From Candidatus Sulfopaludibacter sp. SbA3 (GTDB taxonomy: Bacteria > Acidobacteriota > Terriglobia > Bryobacterales > Bryobacteraceae): a stretch of DNA of 10,809 nt. The notes under the pieces were generated by a model that saw nothing but the letters and a program-made list of their open reading frames with translations, searched no databases and was not told where the DNA came from. Of this stretch, positions 1-7,050 are shown piece after piece (the stretch's first letter is position 1; each line of letters starts with the position of its first letter). The translations under genes were made by a program, and so were the position numbers. The stretch covers positions 1-10,809 of the forward strand of contig CAMDKT010000148.1 of the NCBI GenBank assembly GCA_945900935.1. The letters run 5' to 3'.

Positions 1-798
1 CCCAAGCATAGCTCCATCAACGTAATGGAACTGCTGCTGAAGAAGCTAAACGTCATTGAGCACCTGCGGCGCATGCTGGACGACGCGGGCCTGCGCTGGT
101 CAGTCGGCCGCGTGGCCGCCATGATGCTGCTGCTGGGGAGTATCGCCGCGGCGCTGGTGATGAACGTGCGGTGGCTGCCGCCGGGCTCGTCACTGGTCGC
201 CTTCGCGGGCGGCACAAGTCTGCCTTATATGTATCTGACAAGGCAGCGCCAACGGCGGATGGATCTCTTCGAGGGGCAGTTCCCCGACGCGCTGGAGAGT
301 CTCGCGCGGGCCATGCGAGCAGGCCATCCACTACAAGGGGCGATTGAGATTCTCGCCAGTGAACTGGCCGCGCCGCTGGGACCGGAGTTTCGCCGCATTC
401 GCGATGAGCGCCGCCTCGGCATGCCGTGGAAAGTCACTCTTGAGAAATTCTCGGAACGCGTACCGATTCTCGAGGTCCGGCTGTTCGTCGCGGCGGCGCT
501 GATGAGTAACCGCTCCGGCGGCCGATTCACAGAGGTGCTTGAGAATCTGGCGGAGACCGTTCGCGACGGCGTCTCCGTCCGGGGCGAAGTGCGCGCGGTT
601 TCGGCCCACGGACGCATGACCGGCGGCGTGTTGACCAGCTTGCCGTTCGGTATTGCCTCCATACTCTACCTCACCAGTCCGGATTATCTGCTCGTTCTTG
701 TCGAACATCCGTTCGGCCCTACGATGATCGGCGCGGCCATTGTTTTCGTCATCGCCGGGCACTTTGTGATCCAGCGCATCGTGAGCATCCGCGTGTGA
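1..798 (+). CDS. tadB: TadB-like Tad/Flp pilus inner-membrane platform protein (5' partial)
   Basis: This is a type II secretion F-domain (T2SSF) protein of the TadB class, part of the cytoplasmic-membrane platform that works with the TadA ATPase in building Flp pili. The frame is open to base 1 and reads PKHSSINV before the first ATG at 25. TadB proteins normally carry a further membrane segment before this point, so the true start probably lies upstream of the window. Numbering from the ATG at 25, hydrophobic segments lie near residues 30-66. A cytoplasmic helical T2SSF domain covers about 80-200, beginning FPDALESLARAMRAGHPLQG. Two more hydrophobic segments sit near 203-225 and 232-250. 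The stop is followed 7 nt later by the TadC start, so the two are co-transcribed. Family assignment is firm. The TadB versus TadC label rests on gene order and the N-terminal layout. Confidence 0.88.
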   Translation, partial: PKHSSINVMELLLKKLNVIEHLRRMLDDAGLRWSVGRVAAMMLLLGSIAAALVMNVRWLPPGSSLVAFAGGTSLPYMYLTRQRQRRMDLFEGQFPDALESLARAMRAGHPLQGAIEILASELAAPLGPEFRRIRDERRLGMPWKVTLEKFSERVPILEVRLFVAAALMSNRSGGRFTEVLENLAETVRDGVSVRGEVRAVSAHGRMTGGVLTSLPFGIASILYLTSPDYLLVLVEHPFGPTMIGAAIVFVIAGHFVIQRIVSIRV

Positions 799-805
799 GG
801 AAAAC
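795..805 (+). promoter_or_regulatory. Ribosome-binding site of tadC overlapping the tadB stop
   Basis: The string GTGAGGAAAACATG contains the tadB stop (TGA, 796-798) inside a GAGG Shine-Dalgarno core, placed about 6 nt before the tadC ATG. This supports the tadC start and translational coupling of the pair. Confidence 0.6.
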
Positions 806-1705
806 ATGACAGAACTGCCGATTTTTATTGGGTTCTTCGTCGTCGTGATGGGCTGCGTCACGGGGCTCGGCTACATCTTCTTGAACCGGGGCGACGGCAC
901 CGCGGCGATCGATCAGCCGCTCGCGGATTCCTCCCCCGCCCAATCAATAAAAGACACACTCAAAAACTTCGGAGCCGTCATTCCTAAACGCTCCCGGCAC
1001 GCCGATCACTATCGCCAACTGCTGAGCAGCGCGGGCCATCGCCATCCGGACGCGCTCGCTACGTTCTTCGGCATCAAAGCCGCGACAATCCTAGTTCTGG
1101 TCTGTTTGATCGCTCTCATTTCGCTGATCGTCTCCGCCGATCCCGCCGGCGTGATCATGGCCCTCATCGCCGGCGCGGGCATCGGTCATCTGTTGCCGGA
1201 CCGCGTCCTGCACTCCACGCACAGACGCCGGGACCTGGATATCCGGAGTTCGCTCCCCATCGCTCTCGAATTGATGATACTGAGCCTGCAGTCCGGCCAA
1301 TCGATCAACTCCGCAATATCGGGGACAGCCAGAGAACTCAACGGGAGCCACCCCGCACTCGCCGAAGAGTTCAATCTCGTTCTGATGGAAATGCTGGCCA
1401 GCCGGAGCCGGCAGGAGGCGCTGCGCGGACTCGTCGAACGCAACTCAGAGCCGGAGATTAAACGCATCGCGCAGGTACTCATTGACGGCGACCGCTTCGG
1501 CACCGGCCTTGCCGCCGCGCTCCGCAATCAACTCCGTTTTCTGCGCACGCGCATGCGGCAATCGGCGCAGGAGCAGGCGCGGAAAGTCAGCGTAAAGCTC
1601 GTGTTCCCTATCTTCTTCCTTATCTTCCCGGCGATCCTGCTGGTCACACTTGGACCCGCCGTCATCCTCGTCTTCAATGCCCTGTCCAGGATGTTGGCGC
1701 TTTAG
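806..1705 (+). CDS. tadC: TadC-like Tad/Flp pilus inner-membrane platform protein
   Basis: Second T2SSF-domain protein (299 aa), the usual partner of TadB in the Tad platform. It has an N-terminal membrane segment at about residues 5-26 and a polar linker to about 85. Two hydrophobic segments follow near 88-130. The T2SSF domain at about 145-265 begins LPIALELMILSLQSGQSINS. A strongly hydrophobic C-terminal segment spans about 268-297. The length is normal for TadC. The ATG at 806 is preceded by GAGG overlapping the tadB stop (TGAGGAAAACATG), a good ribosome-binding site that also suggests coupling. Downstream tad genes such as the TadD lipoprotein or pseudopilins do not follow. The next gene is on the opposite strand and its stop codon overlaps this one, so this is the end of the locus. 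Confidence 0.9.
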   Translation: MTELPIFIGFFVVVMGCVTGLGYIFLNRGDGTAAIDQPLADSSPAQSIKDTLKNFGAVIPKRSRHADHYRQLLSSAGHRHPDALATFFGIKAATILVLVCLIALISLIVSADPAGVIMALIAGAGIGHLLPDRVLHSTHRRRDLDIRSSLPIALELMILSLQSGQSINSAISGTARELNGSHPALAEEFNLVLMEMLASRSRQEALRGLVERNSEPEIKRIAQVLIDGDRFGTGLAAALRNQLRFLRTRMRQSAQEQARKVSVKLVFPIFFLIFPAILLVTLGPAVILVFNALSRMLAL

Positions 1706-2895
1706 GCGAACTTCTCCACCCGCGCCACAACCTCTTCGCCAATCGCCAATGACGCCGTCGCGCCCGGGCTCGGCGCGTTTAGCAGATGCAGCGCCCGCCG
1801 CCGATCGGCGAACAGGAAGTCCTGCACCAGGTCCCCATTGGGCAGCATCGATTGCGCCCGCACGCCCGCGCCGCCCGGATGAATATCGTCAACCGCAATC
1901 GACGGCACCAGCCGCCGCAGCGACTCGCAAAATAGCTTCCGGCTGAACGACCGCCGAATTTCATACAAACTCACACCCGGATACCGCGCCAGAAATCTCC
2001 AAAGCCCCGGAAAGCTCAAGGCGTCCCACAAATCCGCGGCCACAAAATCGCGCTTCGAGTATCCTTCCCGCGCGAATGCCAATACCGCGTTCGGCCCCGC
2101 TTCCACGCCGCCATGAATCAGCCGCGTGAAATGCACCCCCAGGAATGGAAACGACGGATCCGGCACCGGGTAGATCAAGTGCCGCACCAGGTGTTGCCGT
2201 TCCGGACGCAGCAGATAATACTCACCGCGAAATGGTATAATGCGCATCTCCCGCGCCACCCCGCCCATCTCCGCCACGCGGTCGCAGTGGAGCCCCGCGC
2301 AGTTCACAAGAAAGTCAACTTCACTGGCGCCGTTCGCCGTTTCAATGGTCCAACCCTGTGCCGATTCCCGCAGACCCGTTACGCCGGCCGACGTCCGCAC
2401 CTCGCCGCCTTGTTCGATGATCTTCCGCACCAACGCCGCGCAAACGCCCGCATAATCGACAATCCCTTCCTCCGGCACGCGCAGCGCGCGCACACCGCCC
2501 ACATGCGGCTCAATTTCCCGCATCCCGTCGCCATCCAGCACGCGGATCCCTTGCAGTCCGTTCGCCGTTCCGCGCTCATAGAGATCCATCATGCGCGGCA
2601 CCTCTTCTTCCGTTGCCGCTACCACTAATTTCCCGCAGATCTCATGTTTCACGCCGTTTTCGGCGCAAAACGCAACCATCTGCCGGATGCCTTCCACCGC
2701 CAGCCGCGCCTTGTTGGAGCCGGGTTTATAATACAGCCCGGCATGCAGCACGCCGCTATTATGGCCCGTCTGATGCCGCCCGACGCCGCCCTCTTTTTCG
2801 AAGACGATCACGCGCCGCCCTGGCATTCGCTGCCCGAAACGGTACGCCGTCGCCAATCCGATGATCCCGCCGCCGATGATTCCAATAGTCTTCAC
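1702..2895 (-). CDS. lhgO: L-2-hydroxyglutarate dehydrogenase/oxidase, FAD-dependent
   Basis: FAD-dependent oxidoreductase of the DAO superfamily, LhgO type. The family oxidises L-2-hydroxyglutarate to 2-oxoglutarate, a metabolite-repair step, usually passing electrons to the membrane quinone pool. The N-terminal Rossmann motif GGGIIG is at residues 8-13 and ends in the acidic ribose-binding segment VIVFEKE. The hallmark HQTGHNSGVLHAGLYY follows at 41-56. A C-terminal FAD-binding segment contains HPGGAGVRAQSMLPNGDLV. About 397 aa is the normal family length. I chose the GTG at 2895, giving MKTIGIIGGG, because it aligns with the family N-terminus and lies 7 nt after the protease stop. An in-frame GTG at 2919 would add 8 residues and overlap the protease gene. 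The 3' end overlaps the converging tadC by 4 bp. Substrate assignment is by family resemblance. Confidence 0.9.
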   Translation of the reverse strand: MKTIGIIGGGIIGLATAYRFGQRMPGRRVIVFEKEGGVGRHQTGHNSGVLHAGLYYKPGSNKARLAVEGIRQMVAFCAENGVKHEICGKLVVAATEEEVPRMMDLYERGTANGLQGIRVLDGDGMREIEPHVGGVRALRVPEEGIVDYAGVCAALVRKIIEQGGEVRTSAGVTGLRESAQGWTIETANGASEVDFLVNCAGLHCDRVAEMGGVAREMRIIPFRGEYYLLRPERQHLVRHLIYPVPDPSFPFLGVHFTRLIHGGVEAGPNAVLAFAREGYSKRDFVAADLWDALSFPGLWRFLARYPGVSLYEIRRSFSRKLFCESLRRLVPSIAVDDIHPGGAGVRAQSMLPNGDLVQDFLFADRRRALHLLNAPSPGATASLAIGEEVVARVEKFA

Positions 2896-2902
2896 GAACC
2901 TA

Positions 2903-5323
2903 CTAGCGTACCGCCACACTCACCGTCCGCGTACTGCGCGCCCCATTCACTTCCAAAGTAACCGGTACCACGCCGGGCGCGATATCGGCCGGCACCCGCA
3001 CGTTAAGCTGTATCAGCCCAGCCACCAGGCCCGGCGCGGCCCCTCCATAAAGCACTTTGCATTCGCGGTCGGCAATGCGCACTTTGTATGACGCCGCCGG
3101 TTCCGCGTAAGGCGGTCCGGCGAGTTCGCCATCGCTCATTGTCGGCCGCATCACTCCCAACCCCGTTGCGTATAAAACCACGATCGATCCGCGCTCCGCG
3201 GGACTGGCGTCGGTGTTTAGGCCGCCGTCCTCGTTCAAAAATGCCCCGCCGCCTTGCCCCGACGAGTTTGCCGTGAAGAACCCCGGCGCTGCCGCCGCGA
3301 CATTCATCGTCAACAGATTCGTCAGCCGTCCGCCATTGTCCAACTGGACGCGCACCGCCGTCTTTCCCGCTACGTTGAACGGCACAATCACCCCCACCTG
3401 ACCGGAGCTTGCATACAGCACCGGCGCTGCCGTCCCGTCGAACAGCACGCGGACGCCGCCCGCCGTCGTTGCCACGCGCCGCTGGGCTGTCAGCGTCAGC
3501 CCGGCCAGCTCGTCCGGTCCTAAGGCCAGGCCAAACAGGGTAACAATCTCGCCCGGAGCAATCGCGCCTGAGAAAAACGTGGCTCCATTCACCAGGCCCG
3601 CCGCGGTCAGCACGCCCGGTTGCGCGAACCGAGCCCGCAGGTCCACAACCCCATCGACAGTGAAGCTCTTCCGCGCTTCGCCTCCAGGCAGATTGCCGCC
3701 CCATCCCGCGAACGCATAGCCGTTCTCCGGCGCCGCCGTTGCGGTCACCGCCGCGCCTCCCGGGAGAAATCCGTCCACCGGCGGCGGGTCCAACACCACC
3801 CGGCCGCCGGCTGCTGGCGTTGCCGCCGTCAGCACCTGATAGCGCGAGTCGAATTCGGCTGTGATCGTAGTGCCCCCGGCGACCGCCGTTATCGAATGCC
3901 GTTGCGCGCCGCCGTCACTCCATGCCCGCCAATCATGCCTTGCCGCGCCGCCCAGCGTCGTCTGCCCCGTTGCTTCGATGTTGATTTCGTGCCGGGTTTC
4001 GGCTGCCCATACGAATTGGCGCGGTGACGTGTAGGCGGTTCCGTCCACTTGTATCCGCAGACCGGGCGGGATCGTGGTCACCGTTGTCAGCGCGCTCGTC
4101 GAAAATCCGGCCGTGTACGCCAGTTGCGGAGAATTCAGCGTGAATCGAACCGGGTTGGCGCTGCCGTGCGTGGAGAAGAATCCGAAGCCGCTCCAGTTGG
4201 TGAACGCGAAGCCTGGCGCGGGTTCCGCTTGCAACTCCACTCGCTGCCCTTCCGGCGTCAGGCCGTTTTCGGGCTCGGGGTGAATGCGCAGACGCCCTCC
4301 AGCCGCCGGAGTCGCGGTCAATGGGAGCCGAAAGAGCCGCCGCATGTGCGCCGTGTAGACGGTCGTTTCCGTCGTCGCCGTGACGGTGTGTTCCCGCGTG
4401 CCGAAGTCGCTCCAACGGCCAAAGCGCAGTTCCGCCTCGTTTGTTATTGAATCGTCCACGCGCAATGTATGGACCGAGCCTGCGGGCCAAGCGAAGGCCG
4501 CCGGCGTCTGGACGCTCCTTCCGTCCACAACCACGTCCAGCCCCGAAGGATTCGACGCGATGACGGTACTCGACGGCTGCCCGCCCTGGACGCGCACAAT
4601 CGTGTCAATGTCGGACGCCGTCAGGCGGCTCCGCTGCCCGAGCGGAATACCCGCCGGAATCGTCTCCATCGCCACATGTCCGGGTAGCGCGAAACCGCCC
4701 ACGCTGTAGTGCATAATCGAGTCGTAGGGATAGGCGCCAACGTCATCGGCGGTGGCGATCTGCTGCGCGTATTGGCTCAGATTGTCGCGCTCAATACCGT
4801 CTTCGGAGACCCGTATGAACAGGTCGCGGTCCTCCCGCGACTGGGTATGATACAGGCCGAACGCATGCCCGATTTCGTGAATGATCGATCCCTCGGAGCA
4901 CGTGTCGGGCAGCGTGATGAACTGCCGCCCGCCGATCATCCCGACGCTGGAACTGCAGGACACTCCGTTGCGCTGCCGGAACTGGACGTAGTTCGCCTCG
5001 TTCCGCCTCGGCACCAGCCGCATGGGCGTGTTTTCATTCCAATGGCGGATCGCGCCTTCCACTCGCTCCTTCTCCGGAACGTTATCATCGATCACATACG
5101 GCATAGTGTTGTCGGTCCAACGCAGCCGTTGCCCGCTGATGACCGCTGACGCGCGGCTGCCCTTGCCAAGATTCTCCACCGGACCCAGCACGATGTCGCC
5201 CTGCCAGATGGCCTCGCCTTGCACGATCTGATAGCGGATTTTGCGCCCGTCGATTTCGGATTCCCGCCACTCGGCTTGTCCCCACGCGCAACATGCCCAC
5301 GCCAGCGCTACAACATATCGCAT
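2903..5323 (-). CDS. Secreted astacin-family (M12A) zinc metalloprotease with repeat units and a TIGR03437-type C-terminal domain
   Basis: This 806-aa protein starts at ATG 5323, giving a signal peptide (MRYVVALAWACCAWGQA). An upstream in-frame start would add 28 residues with no export features. A short propeptide contains WQGDIVLG (40-47), where D43 matches the aspartate-switch motif FxGD that blocks the zinc site in astacins. The catalytic domain spans about 55-247. It has the zinc motif HEIGHAFGLYH (H149, E150, H153, H159), then SREDRD, and the Met-turn SIMHY (202-206) with the zinc-side Tyr206. C123 and C142 are the only cysteines in the domain. Two similar ~155-residue units follow (about 253-408 and 413-567), each a PEGA-like strand segment plus an InlB-B-repeat-like segment (ATPAAGGR... 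then NWSG or GWGG). The C-terminal ~235 residues (570-806) carry PGEIVTLFG, LYASSGQVGVIVPF, VLYATGLG and GLVAGLIQLNVRVPA, the pattern I recall for TIGR03437. The natural substrate is unknown. Confidence 0.9.
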   Translation of the reverse strand: MRYVVALAWACCAWGQAEWRESEIDGRKIRYQIVQGEAIWQGDIVLGPVENLGKGSRASAVISGQRLRWTDNTMPYVIDDNVPEKERVEGAIRHWNENTPMRLVPRRNEANYVQFRQRNGVSCSSSVGMIGGRQFITLPDTCSEGSIIHEIGHAFGLYHTQSREDRDLFIRVSEDGIERDNLSQYAQQIATADDVGAYPYDSIMHYSVGGFALPGHVAMETIPAGIPLGQRSRLTASDIDTIVRVQGGQPSSTVIASNPSGLDVVVDGRSVQTPAAFAWPAGSVHTLRVDDSITNEAELRFGRWSDFGTREHTVTATTETTVYTAHMRRLFRLPLTATPAAGGRLRIHPEPENGLTPEGQRVELQAEPAPGFAFTNWSGFGFFSTHGSANPVRFTLNSPQLAYTAGFSTSALTTVTTIPPGLRIQVDGTAYTSPRQFVWAAETRHEINIEATGQTTLGGAARHDWRAWSDGGAQRHSITAVAGGTTITAEFDSRYQVLTAATPAAGGRVVLDPPPVDGFLPGGAAVTATAAPENGYAFAGWGGNLPGGEARKSFTVDGVVDLRARFAQPGVLTAAGLVNGATFFSGAIAPGEIVTLFGLALGPDELAGLTLTAQRRVATTAGGVRVLFDGTAAPVLYASSGQVGVIVPFNVAGKTAVRVQLDNGGRLTNLLTMNVAAAAPGFFTANSSGQGGGAFLNEDGGLNTDASPAERGSIVVLYATGLGVMRPTMSDGELAGPPYAEPAASYKVRIADRECKVLYGGAAPGLVAGLIQLNVRVPADIAPGVVPVTLEVNGARSTRTVSVAVR

Positions 5324-5449
5324 ATAGCTATTCTGACGCGGCAAACGCCGGGATGGATGCGATTTTCGCGGGGCCGCGCGCGGCCGTGGAGGGGACGTCT
5401 CTCGCATCCGGCGTGCGTCGGCGCAGCCGCGCGGCGCGGATCGCCTGCA
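5324..5449 (-). other. Intergenic spacer upstream of the astacin gene, holding a diverged copy of the TenI/ThiE gene 3' end
   Basis: On the minus strand this 126-nt spacer separates the TenI/ThiE stop (5450-5452) from the astacin ATG (5323). Reading it in the frame that ends at TAG 5330-5328 gives AARGPAKIASIPAFAASE followed by the stop. The real gene ends AAAGAAGFASISAFAAFE. A GC-only 14-bp palindrome (GGCCGCGCGCGGCC, 5372-5385) lies in the middle without a T-tract. I see no clear promoter or strong ribosome-binding site for the protease gene. Confidence 0.6.
5328..5362. repeat. Direct repeat copy 1 (intergenic), matching 5450-5484
   Basis: Bases 5328-5362 match 5450-5484 at 30 of 35 positions by hand alignment, with an uninterrupted shared core CGGCAAACGCCG. 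The spacing is exactly 122 nt. Copy 2 encodes the last residues and stop codon of the TenI/ThiE-family protein. Copy 1 keeps an equivalent reading frame and stop (SIPAFAASE, then TAG) only 4 nt before the protease start codon. Confidence 0.7.
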
Positions 5450-5484
5450 CTATTCAAAAGCGGCAAACGCCGAGATCGATGCGA
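5450..5484. repeat. Direct repeat copy 2 (3' end of the TenI/ThiE gene)
   Basis: Genic copy of the 35-nt direct repeat. It encodes the C-terminus SISAFAAFE and the stop of the TenI/ThiE-family protein and is repeated 122 nt further downstream at 5328-5362. Confidence 0.7.
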
Positions 5485-5977
5485 ATCCAGCCGCGCCCGC
5501 CGCCGCGCAGATCGCCGCCCGCCGCTCGTCCACGCCGCCCAGCGCCAGCACAGGGATTCGGACGCTTCCGCAGACTTCCCGCAATACTTCCACGCCGAGT
5601 GCCGGACCATAGCCCGGTTTCGACGCGGTCTCGAAAATCGGGCTCAAGAAAACGTAATCGGCACCCTCCGCCGCCGCGCGCGCCACTTCGAACAACGAAT
5701 GGCATGACACTCCGATCAGGAAATCCGCGCCCGTCAACGCCCGCAAACGCCACGGCGCCGGCGACCGCGCCGGCAAGTGGACGCCCTGCGCGCCCGCCGC
5801 CAGCGCCACGTCAACACGCGTGTTGACAATGATCCGGGGCCCGCGCCCGGTGAGGCCGCGCACGATTTCCGTCAACCGCCGCGCCGGCATCTCCTTCTCG
5901 CGAACCTGTATCCAGTCCGCGCGCCGCCACACCCCATCGCCAACGCCGCTGCCATCGGTAATGGCGCAGCGAATCAT
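5450..5977 (-). CDS. Thiamine phosphate synthase / TenI family TIM-barrel protein
   Basis: This 175-aa protein has the ThiE/TenI fold pattern. WIQVREKEM (22-30) corresponds to the ThiE QxREK motif. IIVNTRVDVALAAGAQGVHL (49-68) follows. GVSCHS (89-94) and ADYVFLSPIFETASKPGYGP (107-126) come next, then IPVLALGGV and the barrel-closing GFASISAF. ThiE joins HMP-PP and thiazole phosphate to make thiamine phosphate; TenI is a thiazole tautomerase. The usual ThiE NDR is NTR here, and the Asp expected soon after GVHLG is absent (GVHLPARS). CHS and SPIFETASK look more TenI-like, so I leave the symbol blank. It is slightly short for the family (about 200 aa), mainly at the N-terminus. The ATG overlaps the modC stop as ATGA, so translation is likely coupled. 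No other thiamine genes are nearby. Confidence 0.82.
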   Translation of the reverse strand: MIRCAITDGSGVGDGVWRRADWIQVREKEMPARRLTEIVRGLTGRGPRIIVNTRVDVALAAGAQGVHLPARSPAPWRLRALTGADFLIGVSCHSLFEVARAAAEGADYVFLSPIFETASKPGYGPALGVEVLREVCGSVRIPVLALGGVDERRAAICAAAGAAGFASISAFAAFE

Positions 5978-7050
5978 CCCTTAACCAATCGAAGCGCGGC
6001 GGCCGGTATCTCCACCGCGAACCCCTTGGCTCGCGATATTGCCTCCCACTCCTTCCGGTCCACTTCCGCGCGAAAGCCGTCGCCGAAAAGCAATCGCGCC
6101 CGGTCCGGTCCCGCAACCGCGTGCCGCAGTTCCATTCCCATCGTGTTCGCGCGCGGATACCCCTCGCTCGCCGTGACGAGGACTTGCGAGGGGCTTACAC
6201 ACAGCATCACCCGGTCGCCCTTCAACTGCCCAGGGTAGTAGACCCCGTTAATCTCCCATTCGCCCACGCGCAACCGGCTGGTGTTACGCCCCGGATCCAG
6301 CTCCAAAATCTCGGCCGGCAGCAGATTGTAAATTCCCAGCAGGCGCGCAATATCGGCTGACGCCGGTTCGTCCAGCACGCTTTGCGGGGTCCCGCTCTGT
6401 ACAATGCGACCCTCGCGGAAGACATGCATCTGCGCGCCCAGTTCCAGCGCCTCTTCCAGGTTGTGTGTCACCAGCAGCGCGGGCAGAGGAAATTCGCTCT
6501 GCACTTCGCGTAGAATCGCGTACAGTTCCTGCCGCAGTGCGGCGTCGAGTCCTTGCGCCGGTTCGTCGAGCAGCAACACGCGCGGACGGGCCAGCAGCGC
6601 CCGCGCAATTGACCCCCGCTGTTTCTGCCCCCCCGATAACTCATGCGGCCGCCGACCCCCCACATCGCCCAACTGGAACCGTTCCAGCATTTCGGTGACG
6701 CGTTTGTGCCGCTCCAGCTTCTTCAGCGCCGCCGCGGCAAACTCCATATTCTGGCGCAGCGTCATGTGCGGGAACAGCGCGTAGTTCTGGAACACATAGC
6801 CGCAGTGCCGCGCCTGGGGCGGTAGAAATACTCGCGCGGCGCTGTCAAAGAGGATGGCGTCATCCAGCAGAATCTGCCCGTCATCGGGACGTTCAAATCC
6901 GGCAATGCAATCGAGCGTAAGGGTTTTGCCGGACCCGCTCGGTCCGAACAGCACGGTGACGCCCGCGTCCGCTTCAAACTGGACATCCAGCGTGAAGGGG
7001 GGCGAATCCGGTCCCGCCGGGAAGGCCTTGCGCAGACGCGCGGCGATCAT
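5974..7050 (-). CDS. modC: Molybdate ABC transporter ATP-binding protein ModC
   Basis: This 358-aa ATPase powers ModB-mediated import of molybdate or tungstate. Walker A GPSGSGKT is at 36-43, Q-loop VFQNYALFPHMT near 86-97, and signature LSGGQKQRGSIARAL at 138-152. Walker B VLLLDEP is at 158-164, D-loop GLD at 167-169, and H-loop VTHN has H196. Residues from about 255 form a C-terminal TOBE/Mop-like regulatory domain. DEPAQGLD replaces the usual DEPLSALD, a tolerated variant. The ATG at 7050 is supported by GGAG about 9 nt upstream and by an ATGA overlap with the modB stop. A longer in-frame reading to 7326 only runs through modB in another frame. ModC rather than CysA or PotA is chosen because of the adjacent ModB. 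Confidence 0.92.
   Translation of the reverse strand: MIAARLRKAFPAGPDSPPFTLDVQFEADAGVTVLFGPSGSGKTLTLDCIAGFERPDDGQILLDDAILFDSAARVFLPPQARHCGYVFQNYALFPHMTLRQNMEFAAAALKKLERHKRVTEMLERFQLGDVGGRRPHELSGGQKQRGSIARALLARPRVLLLDEPAQGLDAALRQELYAILREVQSEFPLPALLVTHNLEEALELGAQMHVFREGRIVQSGTPQSVLDEPASADIARLLGIYNLLPAEILELDPGRNTSRLRVGEWEINGVYYPGQLKGDRVMLCVSPSQVLVTASEGYPRANTMGMELRHAVAGPDRARLLFGDGFRAEVDRKEWEAISRAKGFAVEIPAAALRLVKG

Noticed and set aside
5372..5385. 14-bp GC palindrome considered as a terminator after the TenI/ThiE gene
   Set aside because: There is no loop and no T-tract, and such palindromes are easily made by chance in sequence this GC-rich.
5324..5407. An upstream start that would lengthen the astacin protein by 28 residues
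   Set aside because: The added residues are proline/arginine-rich and bury the signal peptide. The ATG at 5323 gives a proper export signal.
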